Below, in pieces: positions 48,901 to 60,300 of a stretch of 64,000 nt of DNA. A program made the translations under genes and the position numbers. A model generated the notes under the pieces. That model ran no database searches. It was given only the letters and a program-made list of their open reading frames with translations, and had not been told where the DNA came from. This DNA is from Kofleriaceae bacterium (lineage in GTDB: Bacteria > Myxococcota_A > Polyangia > Haliangiales > Haliangiaceae): the NCBI GenBank assembly GCA_018057825.1, contig JAGPCY010000011.1:92118-156117 (forward strand), in the 5' to 3' direction. Numbering within the stretch: position 1 is the first letter of the stretch; each line of letters begins with the position of its first letter.

Positions 48901-51900
48901 ACGGCGATCTGAGCGCCGCGATCCGCGCGGCGCTGATCGCCCGCTCGATGCGCACGCGGATCGTGGAGTCTCTCGCCCGCGCCACCGGGCGCTCGCCGGC
49001 CGAGCTGAGCCACCTGTTCACCCTCGCCGGCGTCGCGGTCACCGAGGCGGTCGTGAACGACGCGCTCGGTCTGTCGGCCGCGCCCTTCGCCGACCTCGCG
49101 GCCGTGGTGGAGGCGGTCGAGCGTGTCGCCGTCGCCACCCGCGGCTGGTCGGCCGCGGCCCTCGCGATCTTGGTCGCCGAGCCGGCCCGCCTCGGCCCCG
49201 GCGTCGCCCCGAACCTGACCCCGACCGGCGTCCACCCGAAGGCGCCGTGGTTCTCGTTCCCCGCCGCCACCATGCTCGGCCGGGCCGCGGTCCGCGCCGA
49301 CGTCCCCGGTGCCGAGGCCGCCGCCGATACCCTGGTCGCCGCCCTGGCCGGCTACGACCCGGTCGCCGGCCGGTTCAGCGCCGCCGCCGAGCCCGCGGTC
49401 GCGACCTTGCTCGCCGTCGAGCCGTCGCGCCTGGCCGCGCTGCGCGGCGCCGCGCCCCTGCTCCCCGGGGCCATCCCCGCCCTCGAGCGCCTGGCGGAGC
49501 TCCTCGACCTGGGCCGGCGCCTCGGAGTCGACGGTGCCCCGCTCGCCAACCTGGCCGCCGCGGACGACGTGCTCCGCGAGGCCGCCGCCGACGCGATCGA
49601 CCGCGGGGCCGCCAGCGCCGATCCGGCGCGGGCCGCGGCCCTCGGCGACGCTCGCGCCTCCGTCCGCGCCGCCTGTCGCGACGCCCTGGTCGACGCGCTC
49701 CTCGGCGGGAGCCCGCCGCGGTTTCGCGATCGCGGGGCCCTGGCCGCCCACTTCCTGGTCGACGTCGACGCTGGCGGCTGCGCCACCACCTCGCGGGTGG
49801 TCGCCGCGACCAACGCCGTGCAGGAGTACGTCCACCGCATCACCCTCGGCCTCGAGCGCGACGACCTGCCGGTCACCGATCCGGCCCACGTCTCGATCGC
49901 GCTGTCCGACGCCGGCAGCGCGAGCTGGAGCTGGCGCCGCGCCTACCGGGTGTGGGAGGCCAACCGCAAGGTTTTTCTGTGGCCCGAGAACTACCTCGAG
50001 CCGTCCCTGCGCGACGACAAGACCCCGCTGTTCGCGGCCTTCGAAGACGCCGTCGGTCAGAGCGATCTCAGCGAGGCGAGCTTGATCGGCGCCTTCGCCG
50101 AGTACCTGCGCGGGCTCGAGGAGCTCGCCAGCCTGCAGATCGCCGGCGCCTACCATGACGTCGGGGTCGACGCCGACGGCGCGCCGACCGACGTGCTCCA
50201 CCTCATCGGCGTCACCGCCGACGACCCGGCGACGTTCTACTACCGGTCGATCACCGACGTGATCGCCAGCGAGACCGCGTTCGATCGCGGCATCCGGTTG
50301 AGCGCGTGGCACAAGCTCGACCTGTCGATCCCGTCGCGGGTGGTGTCGCCGGTCGCGTACCAGGGGCGGCTGCACCTCTTGTGGTCGACGGTGCGGACCC
50401 GGCCGAAGCAGGATCTCGTGGCCGGGGTCATGGCGTTCGCTGGGTACCAGCACACCATGTCGTTCGGCATCGCGTCGATGCTCCCGACCGGGATGTGGGG
50501 CGCGGTCCAGCCGCTCGCGGTCCGGCGCGACCATCCGAACTGGCGGGCCGGTACGATCTTCGACCCGCTCATCGGCCAGCGGCCGAAGTTCGATCCTTCG
50601 ACGTACGTACATGACCAGCCGATCGACGACTACACCCTCGATGGCCCATCGTGGCTGGGGGTATGGCCGACCTGGTCGGTCGGAGGCCCCGCGGTCCGGT
50701 GTCGGAACTTCCAGGTGTCGGCCACGATCGACGTGGAGCGCCGCGCGTTCCGGAGCTCCGAGAACCTGATCGCGCCCAGCGGGGTTCCGCTCCTCGGGAT
50801 CGACGGAAACGCGCTGTGCTCCGGTGTCCCGGCCTTCGCGGGCAGCATGTCCACCGGGACCGCGAACCTCTGCCTGGATCGCGCGCGCGTGCAGCGCTAC
50901 CTGCTCGAGGTGCCGTCGGAGGCGGTCGCGCTCAACCGCCTCATCGACCCGGTCTACGGTCGCATCATCGCGCGTGCCACACCCGGGGCTGCGATCGATG
51001 GCCTCGCGATCGCCGGCTCGGTCTCCGATGCCATCCTCGCGATCGATTCGGATCTGCTCTACCTGCGCCACGCCGTCGCGCCGAGCCCCCGGTACGTCGC
51101 CCGTCGCCTCGGCACCACCGTGACGCGGGGCCTGGGCCGGGCCCTGTTCGAGCGCGGCCTCGACGGTCTCCTGGCGACCGCGCAGCAACTCGCGCTGGCC
51201 GAGGCGCCGCTGCCGCTCACCGTCGCCGAGGCCGGCGCCATCGTCGATCGCTCTGACGCCGGCACCGTCAACTTCGGCGGCAGCTTCGGCGTGTACCTGC
51301 GCGAGCTGTTCTTCCACCTGCCGATGCTCGTCGCCGACGCGCTCGCCAATCGCGGGCGCCACGCCGACGCCCGCCGCTGGTTCCACCGCGTGTTCGATCC
51401 GACCTCGACCGAGGTCGTGCCGGTCGGCAGCGGCACCGATCCCGCCGAGGCCGCCCACCGCCAGCTCGATCGAGTGTGGCGCTACCGCGAGCTTCGTGGC
51501 CTGACCGCCGACCGCGCCCTGTCCGTCCTCACCGACGCCGCGGCCCTCGCCGAGCATCGCGACGATCCGTTCAACCCGCACGCCATCGCCCGCCTGCGGC
51601 TGTCGGCCTACAAGCGCTTCGCCTTCGGGCGCTACGTCGACAACCTCCTCGACTGGGGCGACTCGCTGTTCGCGCAGTTCACCCGCGAGACCGTCGAGGA
51701 GGCGCGGCTCCTGTACCAGGTCACCAGCTCGCTCCTCGGGCCTCGCCCGCCCCGCCTCGGCGACTGCGGCGCCGGAACGGAGACGCTCACCTTCGCGGCG
51801 TTCGCGGGCCGCGACACCGCGCGCGCCGCCGTCGCCGCCGCCGAGACCGAGGTCGTCGCGCGGCGGCGCAACGACGACGACAGCGCGATCCCCCCGGTCG

Positions 51901-54299
51901 CGCCGCCGGCCGTCGCCGACCTCCGCACCCTGGTGGCGATCCGCGAGCTGTTGCCCTGGCCGACCCCGGCGCAGCCCGCGCCGGTCGAGCCCAGCCGGCC
52001 CACCTCCTACGCCCGCCAGTGGCTCGCCGGCAAGCTCGGTGGCTGGGCTCCGGCCCGGGCGCTCGGCACCGTCGATGGGCCCCTCGATCTCGGTGGTCGG
52101 GTCGGCGCGCCCCAGCTCGGGGGCGGCGGCGGCCTGGTCGACAGCCTGGTGGCGCAACTCGGCGGCGCGTTCTGCGTGCCGCCCAACCGGGCGCTCCTCG
52201 CGCGCTGGGATCGCGTCGAGGACCGGCTGTGGAAGCTGCACCACTGTCGGGACCTCGACGGCGAGCTGCGCGACCTCGCGCTGTTCGCGCCGGAGCTCGA
52301 TCCGATCACGCGGGCGGCGGTGGCCGAGCTCGACCTCGGCCCCGACGAGCTGGTCGGTGAGCTGGCCAACGAAGTCCCGCCCTACCGCTTCGCCTACCTC
52401 ATCGAGCGCGCCAAGGGCTTCGCATCGTCCCTGGCCGGCTTCGGCGGTGCGCTCCTCGGCGCCCTCGAGCGGCGCGACAGCGAGGCCCTGTCGCTCCTGC
52501 GCCAGGAGCAGGCCCTGGCCATGGCGCGCTTGACCCGACGTCAGCGGGTGTGGGAGGTCGACCAGGCGCGCGAGGGCGTCGCGTCCGCCCAGGCCCAGGT
52601 CGCCGCCGCGGAACACCGACGCGACTTCTACGACGAGCTACTGCTCGTCGGCGCCACCGGTCTCGAAGCGCGTGAGGTCGAGCTGCGACGGCAGTCTGGC
52701 ACCCAACACACGGTGGCTGCGATGCACCACCTGTTGGCCTCAGGTCTGCGCATCCTTCCGAATTTTCACTCTCCATGGGCGGTCGCGTTTGGCGGTGACC
52801 AGCTCGCGGGCGTTGCCGACGCCATGGCGAACTGGTTCGGCATGCGCGGGTCCTCGCTCGACCGTAGTGCGGTACACACCAGCGTGCAGGCCGGCCACGA
52901 GCGCCGCGCCGAGAGCTGGAGCCAGCAGCTCCAGGCCGCCCGGGACGAGCTGGTCATCCTCGAGCGTCAGCGCAAGATCGCCGACCTCCGGCTGCGCGCC
53001 GCCGAGCACGCCCTGGTCGCCTACGACGAGAGCGTGACCCAGCTTGAGGACGTCCTGGCCTTCGAGCGCGGCCGCGTCACGAACCTCGCGCTCCACAGCC
53101 GCCTGGCGACCGGCCTGCGCCGCCTGTACCGCCTGGCCTACGGCCACGCCATCGCGATGGCGCGCCTGGCCGAGCGCGCGTTCCGCTACGAGCGCGGCGA
53201 CACCGGCGCCGCGCTGGCCCCGAGCTACTGGGATCCCGCGGTCGGCGGGCTCCTGGCCGGCGAGCGTCTGCTGTCGGACCTGCAGGCCCTCGATCGCCGC
53301 TTCCTCGAGACCCACCACCGCGAGCTCGAGCTCGATCAGTCCTTCGCGCTGACCCGGCTCGACCCGGAGCAACTCTGGAAGTTGCGCCACACCGGGAGCT
53401 GCGAGTTCGAGGTGCCCGAGGTCGCCTTCGACGTGATCTACCCGGGCCACTGGAAGCGGCGGCTGCGCGCGGTGCGCCTCACCATCCCGTGCGTCACCGC
53501 GCCCTACGTCAACGTCGGCGCGACCCTGACGTTGGTGTCGAGCCAGGTCCGCGCCACCGCGGCCGGCCCGTTGACCTCGGTGCCGCGGGCCCACGGCACG
53601 ACGGTCGCGACCAGCACTGCCCAGGCCGACGGCGGGGTCTTCGAGCTGTCGTTCCGCGACGAGCGCTACCTGCCCTTCGAGGGCCAGGGCGCGGTGTCGC
53701 GCTGGAAGCTCGAGCTTCCGAACACCGTGCGGGCCTTCGACTACGCGTCGATCTCCGACGTCGTGATCTCGCTGGCGTACAGCGCGCGGCCGGATGACAC
53801 GCGGCGCCAGCAGCTCGAGGGCTCGGAGTCCGCTCCCAGCGGGCTGCTCCAGCACTATCGCGCGCAGACCACGACCCGCATCGTCAGCCTGCGCGACGAG
53901 CTCGGCGCCAGCTTCTTGCGCTTGCTCCACGCTGCCCCGGCGGAGCCGGTCGAGCTGACCCTGGCCGACGACCTGTTGGCGCCGGTGTTCCGCGGCCGCG
54001 CCACCAGCATCGTCGGGCCGCGCCTCGCGCTGCGCCTGACGCCCGGCGCGAGCGAGGCCGGCGTGCAGCTCGCCCTCGACGGCGTGGCGATGCGGCCGAT
54101 CGTCGAAGGGGAGGGGGTCGCCCCGATCGCCGGGCTGCCCACCTACGTCGTGCCGTGGATCGGGCCGCGGCCGTGGGCGGGGCCCCACGACCTGACCGTG
54201 ATCGCGGCGGGGGGCCTGGGCTCGCCCTCCGACCCCGCGCAGCTCGATCCCGACAAGGTCCTGGATGTCCTCCTGGTCTTGCCGGTCATGCTGGACTAG
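45924..54299 (+). CDS. Tc (ABC) insecticidal-type toxin complex subunit A
   Basis: 2791 aa, near or slightly above the size of Photorhabdus TcdA1 (about 2500). Residues ~1-430 are the alpha-helical shell start. Near 437 is the TcA landmark CDCAHCASVLGPAAYFVDLM. The neuraminidase-like/shell region contains FYYRSITDV near 1438 with PVAYQGRLHLLW. LFFHLPMLVADAL near 1794 and ADARRWFHRVFDPTSTE are typical of TcA. Long coiled helices of the pore-forming channel lie ~2190-2480 (RRQRVWEVDQAREGVASAQA, LQAARDELVILERQRKIADL). The C-terminal TcB-binding domain starts near 2515 (LTIPCVTAPYVNVGATLTL). In known systems a TcA pentamer injects the TcB-TcC cocoon cargo into target cells. It is followed 57 nt later by TcB-TcC. 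Confidence 0.92.
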   Translation: MLTALVGKLGITFNQLAEQEAALAAALLAEVERREATLAPDDRARPLGDVALIHEIIEAARLDAILGLAALSTAAATTVRTAGRPEALDPAAIAAWVTAGALTAAEAGALGNAVELYAVCGDDAALAAKVKTIAAGLTNNRLAFWTAASWLERLTAAAVVPPPGVPLSAIAAALARRFERLYPVWAILGRLPLFDQAKVLLDLDATAVLEARNPRRFDRPFAALDLTGVAANQRAAVEAAWTSLAAQVRGYPGLELAAVYDDVARTTTDRAARAAARTNGFISAISNASGPAGRLDVLGLDLSAGSKDWDRFRLTTIPAEARPFVTAGLKAYQRMRAVGGNLDVATRLMAAGFSAATDVARQPLPAFTAASGLDATEARRTWQAARRLATDAAAVIAGIGDQLGGASDPPMTRPSGDVARRLATVEGYDALFGQQAFCDCAHCASVLGPAAYFVDLMAFVAAEVDPQLPSSAHPLHLRARRPDLWTTPLDCRATNELVPTLALVNEVFENELAQGAGYAGPLTDRAAVEQVVYHQVLAGPIASFRQPFARGLARVSAQLAALGVARAELAQALAGAATPSPEVSLGLSVAQAAALTTPRTTLAQLAAVYRVSFVEEAGGVAKVDATVMAGAIGVDRATLGALIESWFVRQGAFEPKLEAARRSSDSVQHDVEWVAGLTIASLDRLHRLARLATALGQPVADVDRQLAAAGDGVLDAATLARFATVAALRHRLGDAMTLDDAVALAGAADAAIFDARWNRGVVSADARWPQPTARLYLPAFASEATAADAAAASRLAAGLALSAEDLVTLVRYLAPALARDGSAGFDPDDPQQVERYFVLSAANLDRLDWHVRLATLLGLAMSELVVLLDLAEVGRETDLAGARGAVRSYDAWKASGRTLDELAVALGRAPRGPVMGLTPAQTVAAIRTGAVEAGAVTDDYLANALAVSRDAAEAIAAANADWFKVVAGVRVVAAGAELDSDPIVVPPAVIAAYGDLSAAIRAALIARSMRTRIVESLARATGRSPAELSHLFTLAGVAVTEAVVNDALGLSAAPFADLAAVVEAVERVAVATRGWSAAALAILVAEPARLGPGVAPNLTPTGVHPKAPWFSFPAATMLGRAAVRADVPGAEAAADTLVAALAGYDPVAGRFSAAAEPAVATLLAVEPSRLAALRGAAPLLPGAIPALERLAELLDLGRRLGVDGAPLANLAAADDVLREAAADAIDRGAASADPARAAALGDARASVRAACRDALVDALLGGSPPRFRDRGALAAHFLVDVDAGGCATTSRVVAATNAVQEYVHRITLGLERDDLPVTDPAHVSIALSDAGSASWSWRRAYRVWEANRKVFLWPENYLEPSLRDDKTPLFAAFEDAVGQSDLSEASLIGAFAEYLRGLEELASLQIAGAYHDVGVDADGAPTDVLHLIGVTADDPATFYYRSITDVIASETAFDRGIRLSAWHKLDLSIPSRVVSPVAYQGRLHLLWSTVRTRPKQDLVAGVMAFAGYQHTMSFGIASMLPTGMWGAVQPLAVRRDHPNWRAGTIFDPLIGQRPKFDPSTYVHDQPIDDYTLDGPSWLGVWPTWSVGGPAVRCRNFQVSATIDVERRAFRSSENLIAPSGVPLLGIDGNALCSGVPAFAGSMSTGTANLCLDRARVQRYLLEVPSEAVALNRLIDPVYGRIIARATPGAAIDGLAIAGSVSDAILAIDSDLLYLRHAVAPSPRYVARRLGTTVTRGLGRALFERGLDGLLATAQQLALAEAPLPLTVAEAGAIVDRSDAGTVNFGGSFGVYLRELFFHLPMLVADALANRGRHADARRWFHRVFDPTSTEVVPVGSGTDPAEAAHRQLDRVWRYRELRGLTADRALSVLTDAAALAEHRDDPFNPHAIARLRLSAYKRFAFGRYVDNLLDWGDSLFAQFTRETVEEARLLYQVTSSLLGPRPPRLGDCGAGTETLTFAAFAGRDTARAAVAAAETEVVARRRNDDDSAIPPVAPPAVADLRTLVAIRELLPWPTPAQPAPVEPSRPTSYARQWLAGKLGGWAPARALGTVDGPLDLGGRVGAPQLGGGGGLVDSLVAQLGGAFCVPPNRALLARWDRVEDRLWKLHHCRDLDGELRDLALFAPELDPITRAAVAELDLGPDELVGELANEVPPYRFAYLIERAKGFASSLAGFGGALLGALERRDSEALSLLRQEQALAMARLTRRQRVWEVDQAREGVASAQAQVAAAEHRRDFYDELLLVGATGLEAREVELRRQSGTQHTVAAMHHLLASGLRILPNFHSPWAVAFGGDQLAGVADAMANWFGMRGSSLDRSAVHTSVQAGHERRAESWSQQLQAARDELVILERQRKIADLRLRAAEHALVAYDESVTQLEDVLAFERGRVTNLALHSRLATGLRRLYRLAYGHAIAMARLAERAFRYERGDTGAALAPSYWDPAVGGLLAGERLLSDLQALDRRFLETHHRELELDQSFALTRLDPEQLWKLRHTGSCEFEVPEVAFDVIYPGHWKRRLRAVRLTIPCVTAPYVNVGATLTLVSSQVRATAAGPLTSVPRAHGTTVATSTAQADGGVFELSFRDERYLPFEGQGAVSRWKLELPNTVRAFDYASISDVVISLAYSARPDDTRRQQLEGSESAPSGLLQHYRAQTTTRIVSLRDELGASFLRLLHAAPAEPVELTLADDLLAPVFRGRATSIVGPRLALRLTPGASEAGVQLALDGVAMRPIVEGEGVAPIAGLPTYVVPWIGPRPWAGPHDLTVIAAGGLGSPSDPAQLDPDKVLDVLLVLPVMLD

Positions 54300-54355
54300 G
54301 TGGGACGTCCCCCGCTGCACTCCTCTGGAAGGTCCTCAAACAGGCAGGTAGGCTC

Positions 54356-57300
54356 ATGACGATGACGGCGCAAGGTGACGCGACCCCGGTCGCGAAGGTG
54401 GCGTACGAGGTCGCGGTCGACGAGGCTCGGGGCACAGCGACGGTGCGGGTGGCGGTGCCGGCGATGGCTCCGCAGATGGCGGCGCGCGCGCTGACGCCGG
54501 CCTTGGCGCTGGTGGGCGGCGGCGGCGGCGGGCCGTCGGTGGTCGGGCGAGGCTGGGCCCTCGAGGGGCTGGCGGCGGTGACGGTGGACGCGAGCGAGCG
54601 GCTGCCGCGGTGGGATGGCAGCGATGGCGTGGCGCTGGGCGGGACGCCGCTGGTCGCGTGGCTCGACGACAGCGGCGCGCCGCGGCGGCGGGTCGAGGAC
54701 GGCTACCGCGTGGCGGTGCTGCGGCCGCGGTCGGGGTTCGCGCGGGTGCGGGTCGAGCGCTGGACCTCGCTCGCGACCGGCGCGGTCCACTACCGGAGCC
54801 GCGACGAGGCGGACGTGGTGACGATCTACGGCGCGCGGCCGGGGGCGGCGGGGCGGATCGCGGATCCCGATGAGCCGGCGCGGGTCGCGGCGTGGCTGCC
54901 CGAGGTGCGGATCGACGCGGCGGGCAACGCTGCCTGGTACGAGTACGAGGCGGAGGACGCGCGGGGGATCGATCGCCGGCAGCCGTGGGAGCCGCGGCGA
55001 CCGGTGACGAGCCAGCGCTACCTGCGGGCGATCCGCTACGGCAACGCCAGCCCGGTGACGCTGACGTCGGCGGTGCTCGCGGGCGAAGCGCCGGCGACGG
55101 CGTGGGCCTTCCGGCTGGTCGTCGACTACGGCGACTGCGGCGATGGATTGCCGACGGCGGCGCCGGATCGCCCGTGGCCGGCGCGGCTCGACAGCTACCG
55201 CTCGAGTCGGGACGGCTTCGCGGTCGCGACGTACCGACGGGTGAGACGGCTGGTGTGCTTTCACGAGCGCGCGGCGCTGGGGCCGACGCCGGTGCCGGTC
55301 TCGGCCCTCGAGCTCGGCTATGACGACGCGCCGGCGGGGGCGCGGCTCACGTCGATCACGCGGGTCGGCTACCGCGACGGCGCGCGGGCGGCGACGGCGC
55401 CGCTGACGTTCACCTACGCGGCGGCGGGCGCCGACGATCACCTGCGACCGGCGGTGACGGCCGGGCCGGGCCTCGCGGCGGCGGGGACCGAGCTGGTCGA
55501 TCTGTACGGCGAGGGACTGCCTGGGATCCTGTACCGCGGTGAGCGCGGTTGGCTGTACCAGGCCAACCAGGGCGGGGCGCGGTTCGCCGCCCCGACGACG
55601 GTGGCGGCGCAACCGAACCTGGGGCGCGGCGTCGCGCTGGCCGACGTCGATCGCGACGGCGACACCGAGCTGGCGGTGACCAGCGGGCGGCAGGCGGGGT
55701 CGTTCGCGCTGATGCGCGAGGAGCGGCGATGGAACGGGTTCCGACCGTTCGCGGCGTGGCCGAAGCTCGAGGGGCTCGCCGGCCGCACGTTCTGGGTCGA
55801 TCTGAACGGCGACGGGCGGCCCGACGCGGTGATCGCCCGGGGCGACGCGCTGGTGTGGTTCCCGTCGACCAGTGGCCCCCTCGACGAGGTGACGGCAGAG
55901 TTCGGGACGTCGGTGATCGTGCCGCTGCCGCAGGGCGCCGAGGCGGCGCCGAGCTGCGGGCCCGACGCGCGGCAGGATCTGTACTTCGCGGACATGGACG
56001 GCGACGGGCTGCCAGATCTGGTGCGGGTGCGGGCGGGGACGGTGGAGTACTGGCCGTCGTTGGGCAACGGGCGGTTCGGGGCGCGGGTGGTGATGGACGG
56101 CGCGCCGAGGGTGGCGGGGTACGACAGCGCGCGGGTGAGGCTGGTGGATCTGGACGGCACTGGGACCGCGGATCTGCTGTACCTCGACGACGAGCAGGTG
56201 TGGCACTACCCGAACCATGGCGGGCGAGCGCTCGGCCCGCGGCGCGCGCTCATGCGCGGGCGGTACGACGGCAAGACGGCGTTTGTGGCCGACGTGACCG
56301 GCGACGGTCGGCCGTCCTTGGTCGTGACCGCGACCACGCCGGGGCAGGCCCACGCGATGCGGTACCTGGCGCTGGCGCCGGCCACGCCGCCCGGCGCGCT
56401 GGTGGCGATCGACGACGGCTGCGGTCGGAGGACCGAGCTGGCGTGGGGCAACTCGGCGCAGCACTACCTGCGCGACGCGGCGGAGGGCGCGCCGTGGTCG
56501 ACGCGGCTGCCGTCGCACGTGACGGTGCTCGAAGCGCGGGTCGAGCGCGATCAGCTCGGCGGGACGGCGGTGACCACGCGGTACCGCTACCGCGACGGGT
56601 ACTTCGATGGCGCAGGCGGCGCGTTCCGCGGCTTCGGGCGTGTCGACGCGCTCGACACGCCGAGCGGCGACGATGGCGATCCGGATGTCAGCGCGCCGCC
56701 GCTCCTGACGCGGACGTGGTTTCACCTGGGCACGCCGATGGTCGGGCACCATCGGCCCTTCGAGCCCTACGCCGGCGACGCCGCGCTGCCACCGCTCGGC
56801 GCCGACGAGGCACCGGCGGAGCCGACCGCCGGGGCTGCGCCGGGAACTCCGACGACGCCGTGGAGCCTGGCTGATCTCGCGGCCGCGTGGCGCCTGCTCG
56901 CCGGCGCGATGGTGCGGCGCGAGCGCTGGACCGTCGATGCGCGCGAGCGGCCGGTCGGCGCGCCCCTCGACGTCGAAGAGGTCCGTCATGCGCTGGTGGC
57001 CTCGCAGCCGCGGCGCGGGGCCCAGCGCCCGGTGTTCGTGGCGGTGGTCGCGGACCGGCGGGTCGCGACGTATGAAGGCGCCGGCGGTGATCCGCGGGTG
57101 ATGGAGGAGCAGGTCCTCGCCCGCGATCGCTTCGGCGAGCCGACCCGGACCGCGACGATCGCCTACGCGCGCCGCGGCGCCGTCGTCGACGAGGCCCAGG
57201 CCCGGACCTGGGTGACGATCGCCGACACCCGGCGGACCGACGTCGACACCGACGAGCAGTTCGTGATCGGCGCGCCGATCGAGGCCGGGCAGTTCGAGCT

Positions 57301-60300
57301 GGTCGGGGTCGCGCCGGTCGGCGGCCGGATCGCGCCGCGCGCGCTGACCGCGCCGGCCGTGGTAGCCGCGCTGGCCGCGCCGTCGCCCTTCGAGCTCGAC
57401 CTCGACCCGGCCGCGACCGCGCCGGCCGCACGGCGGCTGGCCTGGCAGCGCACCTATTACTGGGACGATGCGCGCGGCGGCGCCGCGCCGCTGGGCGCCA
57501 TCGGGCGCGTCCCGCGGGTCCACCACGAGGCGGTCGCCGCGCTCACGCCGGGGTTGGTCGCCGCGGCCCTCGGTGGGCGCGCCGACACCGCGCTGCTCGC
57601 CGAGCTGGGCTACGTCCTCGCCGACGGCCACCTGTGGCAGCGCGGCGCCGTGCAGGAGGTCGGCGGGCCCTTCGCCGTCCCGGTCGGCACGACGCGCGGC
57701 GACGGCGCCACGACCCGGGCGCGCTGGGACGTGGCCTGGACCGCCGTCGAGGAGACCACCGATCCCCTCGGCCTGACGACGACGATCGCGATCGATCCCA
57801 CCACGCTGGCGCCCGCCGAGACGCTCGATCCCAACGGGCTCGCGGCGTCGACGGCCTTCGATCCGTTCGGTCGACCGACCGCGACCGGTCGTGTCGGCGC
57901 GGTGGTCGGCCAGCCCTGGGGCTCGGGGCCGCTCGGCGCCTGGACCGCACCCGCCGGCGTCACGCTAGCGACCCTCCTCGCCGATCCGCGCAGCTTCCTC
58001 GGCGCCGCCGAGCGCGCGACCTGGCGCGACGACCGCGCGTGGCACGAGCGCGGCGTACCGGTGGCCGAGGTCACCGTGGCCCGCGTCGAGCATCGCATCG
58101 ACGGCGACGGTGGCGGCGCGAGCGACGGCCCGCTCGAGATCAACGTGCGCTACCTCGACGGCTTCGGCCGGGTCCTGCAAGACAAGACCCGCGTCGAGCC
58201 CGGCCCGGCGATCCAGCGCGACGCCGCCGGCGCGGTGGTGGTTGGCCCCGACGGTCCGGTCCTCGCGCCGAGCGCGGAGCGGTGGCGGGTGTCGGGCCAC
58301 GTCGTGTACGACGCGAAGGGGCAGGTGCGGCGACAGTACGAGCCCTACTTCTCGCCGAGCCCGGCGTATGAAGCCGACCTAGTGCTGGCGCAGTTCGGCG
58401 TCGCGACCGTGACCCGCCACGACGCCGCCGGTCGCGTGGCCCGCGTCGAGTTGCCCAACGGCACGTTCGCGACGACGACCTACCACGCGTGGTCGACGGT
58501 GGCGTCCAGCCCGGGCGACAACGTCGCCAGCTCGCTGTACCGCGCGCTGCGCGAGGGTCGGCCGAGCGACGACGCCGAGCGCGTGGCCTACGAACACGCC
58601 CTGGCTCACGCGGCGACGCCGACCGTGACCCACGTCGACGGCCGCGGCCTGCCGTGCGCCACTGAGGACGTCGGCGACGCCAGCGCCGAGACGCGCTGGG
58701 TGCGCCAGCGCCACGACGCCGCGGGGCAGCCGGTGGCGGTGATCGATCCGCGCGGGCTCGAGGCCCTGCGGATCACGCGGGATCTGCGCGGGCGCGCGCT
58801 GGCTCAGGTCAGCATCGACGCCGGGGCCACGTGGGCCTTGCCCGACGCGTACGATCGGCCGGCGCGCGTCTGGGATGCGCGCGGCGTCGCGATCGAGCGA
58901 CGCTTCGATCGCGCGGATCGACCGACGACCGTGCGGGTGATCGGTGGACCTGACGCCCTCGATCAGGTCGTCGAGGCCGTGACCTACGGCGACGAGGCCA
59001 GCGACCGGGCCGCGGCCCGCGCGGCCAACCTGCTCGGCCGGCCGGTCCTCACGCGCGACGGCGCCGGCGAGGTCGCGATCGCGGCCTACGATCCCTCCGG
59101 GGCCGTGCGCGCCAGCGAGCGGCGCTTGCGGGTCGCGCTCGACGACGCGCCCAACTGGAGCGGCGCCGAGCCCGTCGAGGCCGACAGCCTGCCGCAGTCG
59201 GCCCGGACCGACGCGCTGGGGCGACCGAGCTGGACGCGGCTGGCCGACGGGACCGAGCGGCGCGAGCGCTACCACGCCGGCGGCGGGCTCGCGGCGGTCG
59301 AGGTGACGACGCCGGACGGGGCGTTCACCTCGACGCCGATCGTCGACGCGCTGACGCGGGACGCCCACGGTCGCCTCGCGGCGGCGCGCCTGGGCGACGC
59401 CTGTGTCGTGACCTGGGCCTACGATCGCGAGACCGGCCGGCTGGTGGCCCAGGACGCGCGGCGCGGCGCGCGCTGGTACCAGGGCCTTCGCTACACCTAC
59501 GACGCCGACGGACGCATCACGCGGGCGCTGGACCTGGCGCAGGACGGGCCCGGGGCGATCGTGCCGTCGGCGGTCAGCGCGCGGCGCGATCACCGCTACG
59601 ACGTCCACGGACGCCTCATCGAGGCCACGGGTCGCACGCACCGCGCGCTGTCGCCGAAGGATCCGATCCCGGGCAGCGCCGGCACGATCCACGGCGCGCG
59701 GCCGGTGTCGCTCAACGACGGCGGCGCCCTCGAGCGCTACACGCAGCGGTTCACCTACGACCCCTCCGGCAACCTCACGTCCATGCAACACGTCGGCACC
59801 AGCGCGAGCTGGGCGCAGACCTGGTGGGTCTCATCGACCTCCAACCGCTCCCTCGACGCCGTCGACGCCAACGGCCTGCCGGTCCTCGACCCGGAGACGC
59901 GCTTCGACGCCGCCGGCCAGCCCGTGGCGCTGTCCCACCTGCGCGCCCTCGACTGGAGCTGGCGCGGGTGCCTCACGCGCGCCGTCACGATCGCCCGCGC
60001 CGACGGCCCCGTCGACGACGGCGAGCGCTACACCTACGGCGCCGACCGCGTGCGGGTCCGCAAGCTCTCGACCCGCCTCGTGGTCGGCGGCGCCGACCCG
60101 GTCGTCGAGACCCGCGAGGTCGTGTACCTGGGCGAGCAAGAGCGCATCCGCGTCCGCCGCGGCGACACCCTCGTCCTCGAGCGCTGGACCACCCACGTCT
60201 CCGACGGCGAGCGCCGTGTCGCCACCCTCGATCGCCACGTCGTCGACACCCTCGGCGCCGAGGTCGACGCCCTCGGCCCGACCCAGGTGCGCTACCACCT

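Noticed and set aside
47013..52616. 1867-codon open frame on the minus strand opposite TcA, and similar long antisense frames elsewhere (for example 13816-17406, 54296-57631)
   Set aside because: They come from the high third-position GC of the real gene; they are rich in Arg/Gly/Ala or Asp/Val without domain motifs, and the sense gene has clear homology.
54155..54355. Extended N-terminus of TcB-TcC starting inside the TcA gene
   Set aside because: It overlaps 145 bases of TcA coding sequence and lacks SpvB similarity; ATG 54356 has AGGTAGG upstream and begins a plausible N-terminus.
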